A stretch of 64,000 bases of DNA from Trema orientale (Eukaryota; Streptophyta; Magnoliopsida; Rosales; Cannabaceae), in contig JXTC01000110.1 of the NCBI GenBank assembly GCA_002914845.1, positions 407,298-471,297 of the forward strand, in the 5' to 3' direction. Positions 20,116 through 30,598 of the stretch are shown here, piece after piece; within the stretch, counting starts at the first letter, position 1; every line of letters begins with the position of its first letter. A program made the position numbers and the translations under genes. Below the pieces are notes generated by a model that saw only the letters and a list, made by a program, of their open reading frames with translations, was not told the DNA's origin and made no database searches.

Positions 20116-21064
20116 GGGCCTGTTTGGCATTATTTTTTGTTTTCTGTTTTTAGAGTTATGTTTTCAGAAATGAGAACAAAAACTATTTTATAATGTTTTC
20201 AGAAAACTATGGGTGTTGAGCAAATATTTTCTAAAAATACTTTTTAGGGAAAAAAATTATATGAATATAAAAAATCATATTTGTATTATAAAAAAAATAT
20301 TTAGAGAGAAAAAGTTAAGAGAGAGTGACCAGAGATAAATTCAAGTAAGGGAATGAAGAGAGAGAAAGTCACAAGAGAAAATATAATGAAAGATAATAAT
20401 GAGAGAGAAAGTGATAAGAGAGAATATAAAAATAAAAAGTGTTGAGAGAGATAGAAGAAAAAAAAAACTAATGAAAACATACAAGAGAGAGAAAGTGATA
20501 AGAATACATGTGGATAAAAAATAAAGATAAAAAAAGTTATAAAAAACAAAGTAGCAATAAAGAATAATGAGAGATAATGTGATTAAAAAAATGAAGATAT
20601 ATAAAATGATGAGAGAGAAAGTGATGGAATAAAATGGGGAGAAAGAAAATGATGAGAGAGAATGAAGAGAGAGAAAGCGATGAGAGAGAATGAGGAGAAA
20701 GAAAGTAATGAGAGAGAATGAGGATTGAGAGAATAAGGAGAGAGAAAGTGATGAGAGAGAGTGAGGAGAGAGAAAGTGGTTAGAGAAAGTGATGAAAGAA
20801 AATTATGAGAGAGAAAGTTACAAAAAAATGTGTATATGAAAGTTATATGAAAGAATTTTTATTTTTATTTTTAGAAAAAGAAAAAGTTAAAAAAACACAT
20901 TGAAAATAACATTTTGTTATTCTCTGAACTTTCTGTTTTCTTTACTCTGTTTTTAGAAACTGCTCTCAAAAAACAATGTCAAACACCCTTACTTGTTCTC
21001 AGAAAACAGTTTTCTATTTTTAAAAACAAAAAACTATTTTTTAGTTATGATGCCAAACAACCCC
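20116..21064. mobile_element. PIF/Harbinger-like non-autonomous element, GA-rich core
   Basis: The ends are GGGCCTGTTTGGCAT and its near reverse complement ATGCCAAACAACCCC, and TTA flanks both sides (20113-20115 and 21065-21067). The TTA duplication with a GGGCCTGTTTGG terminus is the signature of the PIF/Harbinger (Tourist) group. The ends are extended inverted repeats rich in TTTTCAGAAA-type blocks. The 560-bp core (about 20290-20850) is a degenerate array of AGAGAGAAAGTGATGAGAGA-like units. No transposase is present. A related copy lies at 42806-43559. Confidence 0.75.
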
Positions 21065-21724
21065 TTAATCTCTCTAAAAAAACGATCAAAGATCAGAATT
21101 AGCCTTAGTGATCCTGCTTTTATAAGCCAAGCAGCCCACGTGTACAAATATGAGTAACTAAGAAATACTTTGACAGCAAAACGGTTAAAACTGATTTAAC
21201 CAACTTTAACAACTACCGTATCTCTATATGCTTGATTATTATATCACGGAAACAAATAATATGCCTAGCCGAACGTGCAAGCAACAAATTGCATGTAATA
21301 TTTCTAATGTAATCTTTATCAATTCAAGAATCTAAATATATATATATATATATACAATAATGGATTGACATAATAATCAAATTATCCTGGGCCTGAACAT
21401 ATGCAAACAAGGTTTTATGGACAATTACCGTATACTAATTTTAATTGCCAAAGGTTGTGAAGCGTACGATAGTAGTCAATGATTCCCAATTTTCGAGATA
21501 TACCTTATAACGCATCTCTGACAAAGTTGCTCTAAATTAATCAAGCAGTACTCTATCGGAGTAGCAATTCAAGAATATATTCTTGATTTGCTTCACAACC
21601 TTATATATTCAACATTGATTGCTACTCATCAGAATATATATGTATATATATATATATATATATTCTTTATTGCTTCACAACCTTAATCAAGCAATTCTAA
21701 TTTCTATGCAATTAAGAATTAATA
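21065..21724. other. Upstream region of the DUF2431 gene
   Basis: Should contain the promoter and 5' UTR of the gene starting at 21725. TA microsatellites lie near 21335-21355 and 21640-21662. The block TTGCTTCACAACCTTA is repeated near 21587 and 21669. Confidence 0.45.
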
Positions 21725-24700
21725 ATGAATAGGAAAAAAGAGAGATGGATAGGACACTACGGGAGTTCTCAGCAGATACTGCTGGTTGGAGAGGGTGACT
21801 TTTCATTTTCAGCTTGTTTAGCCAAAGCCTTTGGCTCTGCCGAAAACATGGTCGCTACTTCTTTGGATTCTGAAGGTACGTACATGCGTGCATTTCACAC
21901 TCATGTACACAAATGTGATATTGGATCATTATTATTTTGCAATAGTTTTAATACCTTTCCTATTGTTAATTTTAATGTGATCTTGTTGTGTTTGAACTAA
22001 CGATTTTCGTGCATTTTAAAAAAGATTCGAAAATCCGAAAAGGGGCTTTCAAACTAGTTTTAATAAACTAATCAATCGAGTTGGGGTGATTGATATCTTA
22101 TAAGAAAATATTATATTGGCCATGCATGGTCTAATTGATTTTTGTTTTTTCGTATGCAATATATATACATATATTCAGATAAGTTATTGACGAAGCACTG
22201 GAGCTGTGTACCGCATTTGGAGGAGTTGAAGAAACGAGGGTGCTTGGTTTTGCATGAAGTTGATGTGAATGTCATGAACCAACATCACAGTCTTAAAGAC
22301 ATGAAATTTGATGTTATTGTCTTTAACTTTCCTCATGCTGGTCATGTTTCTTGGCTATGTGAGAGAGATACCCTTCTTATAGAGTAAGTACTTCCGTACA
22401 GGGCTGCCTTGTTAAAGATATTCAAATGTTTATGGTTACTATTCTTTTTTTTTTTTTAAGGAATTTTTCATAAAGACTCACCATACAGAAATGACGTCCA
22501 CAAAACAAAAATCATTCTGATAAAGTATTTGTTTTTTTTTTTTTTTTAAAAATATTTAACACAGAATTTCAAATAACAAAATCGATCCCAAGGGACTAGT
22601 TGGAAAGGTCATCCATGCATGATCAAGTGACAATCCAGACCAAAAATCCAACAATATCAAGAAATTTTAGATGGGCCTAGTTGGGCTCAAATTCTAGTCA
22701 AATCCGACCAAACTCAACTTAAGAATAGGAGAAATTTATGCAGTACCTGTTTTTCAAAACTTTTTTCATAAATACCCGTTTTTAATTCTTCTTTCAAAAA
22801 TATCCGTTTTCATGGTCCACATTTCATATGCAAAATATGAGTGGTCCATATTTACAATGTAAATTTTATCCATAAGGTACACATTTCATGTGTAAAATAT
22901 GAACGATATAAAATGTGTGCCAATTTTTAGTTTAATTTTATTCATGAAATGTAGACCACGGTATATATTTCATATATATATATGAAATATATACCGTGTT
23001 ATATATTTTATGTGTAAAATAGTAGTGGTTTACATTTGGGAAAAAGACATCTAGTACTATCTTTTGATAAATAATACCGAGAATACTATATCCAAACTTT
23101 TACTTATTTTTGTACTACTTTTTTTTAGAAAAATAACAAATTCTTACTAAAAAAGATCAAATAACGTATTATAATTTTCATTTTTTCTTGTTTCTTTTTG
23201 CTACTAGTTTACTTGTAGCTGATCACTCTTAAAACTAATTACTAATTTATTATTAAAAATCATAAACTAATTGATTTTTGGAAACTAGAAACCAAATTAG
23301 TTACTAAAAACCAGCAACCATATTGATTTCTACCATAAATATCATAACTATTTAGTTAATAAAAACAGAAAACCAAATTAGTTTATATCATAAACAGTAG
23401 AACTATTTGGTTAATTCAATTATTGATTACTAAAAACCAATTTGGTTATTGGAAACTAGTTGCCAGAATCCAAAAACTAATATATATTTCTGTTGCTTTT
23501 ACTTCAAAAATATAATTACTTAATTTGAGAACTTGATAATATTCTTCAGCGTCCTTGTTAAATACCTCACCCAGTTCTTGTTAGAGGGCATTCTTCAAAA
23601 AGAAAATCACAATAGCTTTTAGGAAACTTTCTTTGTTTCCTGTGATTTGAAAAAGAAACCACAATGATTTCTAGGAAACTTTTGTGATTTCCTGTGATTT
23701 ACTTAGCTACAGGGTATTTTGCTAAAATGAAACCACAATAGTTTCTGGGAAATATTTGTGGTTTACTATGATTTATTTAGCTACAGGATATTCTGCAAAA
23801 AGAAAACCACAATGGTTTCCCAGAAATGTTCAGGGTTTCATGTGATTTACTTACGTACAGGACATTCGACTAAAGGAAACCAAACTGGTTTCCAGAAAAC
23901 CTTTGTGCTTTCCTGTGAGTTACTTACGTATAGGACTTTCGGCTAAAGGAAACTAAATTAGTTTCTAGGAAATCTTTGCAGTTTCCTATGATTTACTTAC
24001 TTACAGAATATTCCGCTAATAGGAAACCAAATTAAACCAAATGCCACCGCGTTTTCTAGTTTCTAAAGTATTTAGAAAAATACTATAAAAAGATCGTACT
24101 GATTTTATTATTCTTGAAAGGTCGTAAATTTGGTAATATTTTTTGAAAAATAGGTATAAGTATCCAAAACCCAATAAATTATGACATTAAGTTTCAAATT
24201 ATGGTACACACTTTAGCATCAACTAATGCTCATGTCTGGATCTACCACAAATGTAGAGATGCAATACTGGGCCGCCAAGTCTGGTCCATTTTATGAGGCT
24301 CGGGGACCCCACCGAATTGGGTGAGGCATTGAACAAGGACGCTGAAGAATATGATTAAATTCTCAAATTAAGTAATTATATTTTTGAAGTAAAAGCAACA
24401 TAAATATATATTGGTTTTTGGATTCTGGCAACTAGTTTCCAATAACCAAATTGATTTTCAGTAATCAATAATTGAATTAACCAAATAGTTCTATTGTTTA
24501 TGATAGAAACTAATTTAGTTTTCAGTTTTATTAATTAAATAGTTATGATATTTATGGTGGAAACCAATATGGTTGTTGATTTTTAGTAACCAATTTGGTT
24601 TCTAGTTTCTAAAACTTAATTAGTTTATGATTTCTAGTAACGAAATGAGAATTAGTTTTAAGAGTGATCAGCTACAAATAAACTAGTAGAAAAAAGAAAC

Positions 24701-27192
24701 AAGAAAAAATAGAAATTCTAATACGTTATTTGATCTTTCTTAGCAAGAATTTGTTATTTTTCTAAAAAAGAGTAGTACAAAAATAAGTAAAAGTTTGGAC
24801 ATAGCATTCTTGGTATTATTTATCAAAAGGTAGTAGTAGGTGTCTTTTTCTCTTTAATTTAGGGAAAAAGACACCTAGTACTACCTTTTGATAAATAATA
24901 CCAAGAATACTATGTCCAAATTTTTACTTATTTTTGTACTATCTTTTTTAGAAAAATAACAAATTATTACTAAGAAAGACCAAATAACGTCTTAGAATTT
25001 CCATTTTTTCGTGTCTTTTTTTGCTACTAGTTTACTTGTAGCAGATCTCTCTTAAAACTAATTACCAATTTATTATTAGAAATCATAAACTAATTGATTT
25101 TTGGAAACTAGAAACTAAATTTGTTACTAAAAATCAACAACCATATTGATTTCCACCACAAATATCATAACTATTTAGTTAATAAAAACTGAAAACTAAA
25201 TTACTTTCTATCATAAACATTAGAACTATATTAGTTTCTATCATAAACAGTAGAACTATTTGGTTAATTCAATTATTGAATACTAGAAACCAATTTGGTT
25301 ATTGGAAACTAGTTGCCAGAATCCAAAAACCAATATATATTTCTGTTGTTTTTACTTCAAAAATATAATTACTTAATTTGAGAACTTGATCATATTCTTC
25401 AGCGTCTTTGTTCAATGCCTCACCCAATTCCTGTTACAGTATATTCTTCAAAAAGAGAATCACAATAGCTTTCAGGAAACTTTTATTGTTTCCTGTGATT
25501 TGAAAAAGAAACCACAATGATTTCTAGGAAACTTAGTAGTTTCCTGTGATTTACTTAGCTACAGGGCATTCTGCTAAAATGAAACCACAATAGTTTCTAG
25601 GAAATCTTTGTAGTTTCCTGTGATTTATTTAGGTACAGGAGACATTCTACAAAAAGGAAACCACAATGGTTTCCCGGAAATGTTAATGGTTTCATGTGAT
25701 TTACTTACGTACAGGACATTCGGCTAAAGAAAACCAATATGGTTTCCAAGAAACCTTTGTGCTTTCCTGTGATTTACTTACGTACAGGACTTTCGGCTAA
25801 AGGAAACCAAATTGGTTTCCAGGAAACTCTTGCGGTTTCCTATGATTTACTTACTTACAGAACATTCCGCTAATAGGAAACCAAATTAAACCAAATTGAT
25901 TTTTAAGAAACCTTTGTAGTTTCCTATAAAAAAAAAAAGATGACTTATTTACTAAAATGCCACCGCGTTTTCTAGTTTCCAAAGTATTTAGAAAAATACT
26001 ATAAAAAGTTCGTACAGATTTTTATTATTTTTGAAATGTCGTAAATTTGGTAATCTTTTTTGAAAAATACGTGTAAGTGTCCAAAACCCTTAAAATAAGT
26101 TTAATTATTTGTTTATTATTGGAATTGACTTTTTATTCTTGAAATCAGAATAATTCTTTATTAGTTGTTACATCCCTTTATCTCTATTTAAATTCGAAAA
26201 TTCGGTTCAAAATGGGCGAACCAAATGTATTATACTATAGGACAGCGCAAGTCTTAGAAAATGTATTATTGTCCTTCTTTCGCTATGTTAGATAAATCAT
26301 AATTGATGTTTAGGTAAATTGATTCGAAATGAGAAAAAAGACAATAGGAAAAAAAAGAAAAAGAAAGACTAACATTTTTTTAAAAGTGTTCCAAAGAGGC
26401 ATGTACAGTATCTTTATATCGTGTACCCCTAGCTTTTTTTCTTTTTTTTTTTTTTCATGATATTATTAAACATTGAACAGGAGGCACAAGAATTTGTTAA
26501 GAGGTTTCTTTGGAAGTGCCCGTGAAATGCTGAACGAAGGTGGGGAGATTCATGTTTCGCATAGGGATGACCACCCTTACAGGAAATGGGAGTTGGAGAA
26601 GCTAGCCCAAAACGCAGGTCTACTTCTTAAAGAAAAGGTGTCGTTTAGAAAAGAACAATATCCTGGCTATCACAACAAGAGAGGTAGTGTCATCCAGGGC
26701 AACAAAAAGTTCCCTCTTGGGTACCCTTTCACATTCAAGTTCTTTCTTGATCATCGTCGTAATCAAGAAACAGAAACGACACTGAGTTATACTACTACAA
26801 CTACAACAATATCTGATCATGAAGATCATGTTCTAATGCCTGAAGTTAGTGCTGACAAAACGACAATATTAATGATCAGTACTGGCAGTAGTAGTACTGT
26901 TACGGATCATGATGATCATCAGAGTGATGATATTGTTGATGGTAACCATGTTGCTTTCGATGAAAAGATCACAAATGACCCGTATGAAATGCCTGCCGTT
27001 GGTGCTAATAATAATCATGATGATCGTGATAGTTACGAAACGACATTGATTAGTACTGGCCGTACTAGTACTGTGACTGAATATGATGATGATGAGGACA
27101 ACATTCATGCCGTTGGTGATAATGATGAGCGTGATGATCATATTATTGACGATAAAGCAGAAAATAAGATAATCACAGATGATCGATATTGA
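21725..27192 (+). CDS. DUF2431 (BMT5-like) domain protein, three exons
   Basis: Exons 21725-21875, 22179-22383 and 26481-27192 join in frame to 1068 nt, or 355 residues. Residues 17-40 hold the glycine-rich ILLVGEGDFSFSACLAKAFG motif of a Rossmann-like methyltransferase fold. Exon 2 supplies KFDVIVFNFPHAG, and exon 3 starts RHKNLLRGFFGSA and contains EIHVSHRDDHPYRKWE, all hallmarks of DUF2431/BMT5-like proteins. The yeast relative BMT5 methylates a uridine at N3 in 25S rRNA; whether plant members do so is not established. The C-terminal part (about 217-355) is a low-complexity Asp/His/Thr-rich tail with an internal repeat of an ISTGxxSTVT block followed by acidic residues. Intron 2 is 4.1 kb and holds a cluster of repeats. 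The start is the ATG directly ahead of the conserved WIGHYGSSQQILLVGEGD block. Confidence 0.88.
22730..23037 (+). repeat. TIR element fragment in DUF2431 intron 2
   Basis: Matches the left part of the element at 62565-62992. Shared blocks are the CCTGTTTTT end, two CATTTCATATG/CATTTCATGTG palindromic boxes, GAGTGGTCCA, and the ATGAAATATAxACCG palindrome. Its right inverted end is missing; the sequence stops where element A begins (23038). Confidence 0.6.
23038..24172 (+). mobile_element. Intronic TIR element, copy A
   Basis: Starts GGGAAAAAGACATCTAG and ends GTATCCAAAACCC. The two ends are imperfect inverted repeats over roughly 55 bp. It contains a run of Asn/Thr-type low-complexity AACTAGTTT/CCAAATTAG blocks and a minisatellite of 72-75 bp units. 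It is about 1.1 kb with no ORF, and lacks about 75 bp present near the right end of copy C. No clear target duplication for this copy. Confidence 0.65.
23588..24050 (+). repeat. Minisatellite in element A (72-75 bp units)
   Basis: Six to seven head-to-tail units, with starts near 23588, 23648, 23711, 23786, 23858, 23930 and 24003. Each has an ACAGGACATTCGGCTAAA-like linker and a GGAAACCAAATTGGTTTCC-like palindrome, then a second TTTCCTGTGATTTACTTA half. Units differ by several substitutions. Confidence 0.75.
24313..24853 (-). mobile_element. Intronic TIR element, copy B (partial, inverted)
   Basis: Reverse complement of the first about 540 bp of copy A. Its terminus (GAGAAAAAGACACC on the minus strand) lies 8-9 bp from the start of copy C, so B and C form a close palindrome. 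It stops before the minisatellite. A 140-bp unrelated stretch (24173-24312) separates it from A. Confidence 0.7.
24862..26089 (+). mobile_element. Intronic TIR element, copy C (complete)
   Basis: 1228 bp, starting GGGAAAAAGACACCTAGTAC and ending AAGTGTCCAAAACCC. TTA is on both sides (24859-24861 and 26090-26092). The ends match as an imperfect 55-bp inverted repeat. The 3-bp TTA duplication and GGG terminus resemble PIF/Harbinger-type elements, but that is inference. It is a direct repeat of copy A and has no ORF. Confidence 0.7.
25437..25930 (+). repeat. Minisatellite in element C
   Basis: Same unit type and order as in element A: units near 25437, 25500, 25562, 25637, 25711, 25786 and 25858, with an extra half unit at the end. 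The parallel order of variants in A and C shows that the array existed before the two copies separated. Confidence 0.72.
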
Positions 27193-29972
27193 TGATGTGT
27201 GTGCTATAGTGAGAGATTTTAGCATTAATCTTTAGAAAGGTATATTGTGGGGGGTTGTGGCATATTAGGTTAACGCTATATTTTGTTTAAGTAATTATAC
27301 TTGTTTGGCAACTATATTTGTCGTTTATATTTTCTGTTGTGGATGTTATTCTTAGATATGTACTGTTGTGGATGTAATCTGGGTTATTCGAGTATTTAAT
27401 TAAATCATTCACTTTTATCTCAAAAAGGGGGGGAAAAAAAGTTAAATATATATGTATGTCCATACATATATGTCTTTGCATTAATGTTCTTTGACTATTA
27501 AAATTTTGAAGGTACTGAATACTGATTAAGGAGAGTACATGAAGGCCTATGATATTTCCCCAAACAAATACATAAAAAGATGCTAATCCTCTTATAGAAA
27601 TGTAAAAAAGAAAAAGGAAAAAAATCACTAGTGCTAACTTTATAAGGAATGGTGATATATGGTATTAATGGTACCCCAAAAAAAAAAAAACTAATTTAAT
27701 TAAACGATAAAAAGAGTGTATAGTCAAGTAGATCATATATAATGCATCGAAAAGTTAATTAGTTTTGGTTTTTGGTCAGATAAGTGAACTAACTTACATG
27801 TACATATATGATCTATTAACGAAAAATAGGGCAAATATTAAATGTTGGGAACCGAGCAGTTGCTTAAAAACGCTCTCCATTAATTAATGCCAGCTTCTAG
27901 TTTCCATTACATTTATAAAAACAAAAATGGGTGACTCGTGTGGTTTTAACTAATAATAGACCTTTAAACAATGTCCACACATCATTTTCAACTCTGTATG
28001 GTATCGATAATAAGATTATTATATATGAAGCAATATTAAAACTCATCATACTTTTTGTACTTTTCTATACGTAAAATTGTCCAAAGATTTTGCATTCTAA
28101 TGAGTTTTTCCCCAGAATCAAGATCATGCTCGTTATAAATATATAGGGGGTCATTGCACGTAGCTAGGTAGTAGCGGTAGCCTTTCCGCTCGAAACCATT
28201 TCATTTGAGACATGGGTCCTATGGTTTTATTTTTATTTTTTTGGGAAAGGGGAAGGTTCCTTTCTATGGTTTTCACTACTAAAAATTTGGCACTAATCAT
28301 TGGTTTAAATTCAATTATTTTAGCTTCAAAAAAATCAATAATGTTTTTTTTAATTAATTCAATAATGTTAGAACAATATGATAGTATAAATACTAAATAT
28401 CACCAACCTTAAAATAGTGACTCTACTCTTTCCTCAAAAAAAAAAAAAAAAAAATAGTGACTCTACTAGCTAGTTTCAGTTTCAACTATTTATAAATTGT
28501 ACCCTGTAAAATTATGTAAAATAAATTTCTAGTAAATATTCTTTTGTCTCATGAGAATTGAGACGTGAATATTTGCATTGTCGCATGATTGAGTAAAAAC
28601 TAAGGGTGATAATCGTACAGGCTTATACTACTATGCTAAGAACAATGCGTCGAACCAAAACCATATAAGAAATCGATTGTTGAGTTTGAAAAGTTGGCTT
28701 AATTGGTTGCTTGATCTGATAGGTGCCCTAACTTACATGCATGTGTTATGGAAATCCAAAAAGGAGAATATAAATATTGGGAACCAAGCAGTTGCTTCTA
28801 CAAAATGCTGATATCATAAATTCCATGCCATCTTCCAATGTCCATATCCATATAAAATAGTGTGTATGTGTTGCTGGATCTATGTACTTAGCATCGTCAG
28901 GTGTGACATTTTAGAATCTCAACGTGCGTTGAGATGAGAAACCATTAACTCTAAAATTAGTAGGATTCTATTCGTGGAATTACGATTTTACATGGACAAA
29001 CTAAACTCCTGATTTGCATTTAAAAAAGGTTCAAAAATCAAACGTATCAATTAAATATATATACTAATAAATTTAATATGAAAATTGTAAAAAAAAAAAA
29101 AAGATTTTGTAACATGGTTTTGTACTCTCTCTTTCTCTCTCTCTAAACTTTGAGAAGAGATTATGATTATAATCTAATATAAGAAAACAAGCAATTGGAA
29201 GAGAGGTGTCTCCTCTATACACACTAACTCATCAACAATAGATAATACAAATTCTCTGGTCAATACATATGTCATTTATAAGGACAGAACAACAATGAGC
29301 TATCTATATTGGGACAAAACTATACATATATATCTATACACTTGTACTATTAATGTGTATGTATACCCTTGTATTATTTACACACATTGTGGATTACTTG
29401 GAAGAAAATGCCAACTTCTTTATTCCACTAATGCAGTGATTAATAAACTTCTTAGCAATACTAAGCGGCACTCACTGGCCACTAACAAAAAGTGTGGACT
29501 AACCTACAAATTTAAATGTGTGGCTTACCTCTCTATTATTGTGCAGTGTTAAATATCACAAGTGCTGTTTAGCGCATTTTCCTTGCACCAACAAATCAGG
29601 CACTTGAGGTTAAAGAGGTACAGTCAGCTTCTAATTCTTCTAATTCTTTTCCACTTAATAAAATAAAAAAATAAATAGAAGAGAAAAAAGAGAAAAAGGG
29701 GAGTGCTGGTGTACTGATATTAAGCTCACATGTGGAACCCTGACAAATGGACGAGATTTTCTGCAAAAGAAACGGTTCAAGTGCATAAAATAAGGATATG
29801 CATTTTCTTTTTTATAATAATATATAATCTCTAATCATTAAGTAGGTGGGAGAAAATTTCTCCAGAAACTTAATCGTGAAACTAATCTCAACTTGACACA
29901 CCAACACCTATAATGGGTTCATTTCTATTTCTAGGACAGAGAGAGTTAGATAGAGAAATAGAGAAAGAGAAG
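27193..29972. other. Intergenic region between DUF2431 and GT47 genes
   Basis: No gene recognised. A diverged direct repeat is present: about 27720-27900 and about 28640-28840 share AAAAGTT, CTGATAxGTGxxCTAACTTACATG and the block TTGGGAACCxAGCAGTTGCTT. It may be a duplicated upstream region. The stretch just before 29973 is the 5' leader of the next gene, with a short in-frame ATG at 29913. Confidence 0.5.
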
Positions 29973-30567
29973 ATGAGAAACTTGAACAGAAGCTCATCTC
30001 CAAATGGTGTTTTGTTGGCCATGGCTTCCTTATTTGTAATTTCTGCAATTGTTGTGTCAAAGGGCTATTACAAAGAAATGTCATGGTTTATTATCCCCAC
30101 TACTCCATTAATGCCTTGGACTGATATTACAACTCCTTCTTACATGGTACTATACCTATTCAGTTTGACATTAAATATTTACAAAGTTTTGCTCAATGTT
30201 CTTATAGGTCTAACCTATTATTAATTTTCTGACCTCCTTTATTTATTTATTTCTTTATTTTGTGTTGTGAAGAATCAAAGAAAGCGGAAGGAGTTACCTG
30301 AAATGGGTTCAAGCGATAACTCTGTTTTAGTAAACAGAACAAGGCATAGAGATGAGAGGTTGGAGAGGCTTGAAGCTGATCTTGCTACAGCCAGAGCATT
30401 GATAAGGGAAGCAATGACAAAGAAACTAATGAGCCAAACGATATTACCTCTTGAAGATACAGATTATGTTCCTCAAGGCGACATCTACAAGAATCCTTAT
30501 GCCTTCCATTGGTACTAAAGCTTCTCATATTTTTCTTCTTTCCAATATTTACTGCTAAAACATCAGT

Positions 30568-30598
<31 letters not shown>

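Noticed and set aside
20301..20549. 82-codon Leu/Ser/Phe-rich minus-strand ORF
   Set aside because: Translation of the GA array in reverse; no domain.
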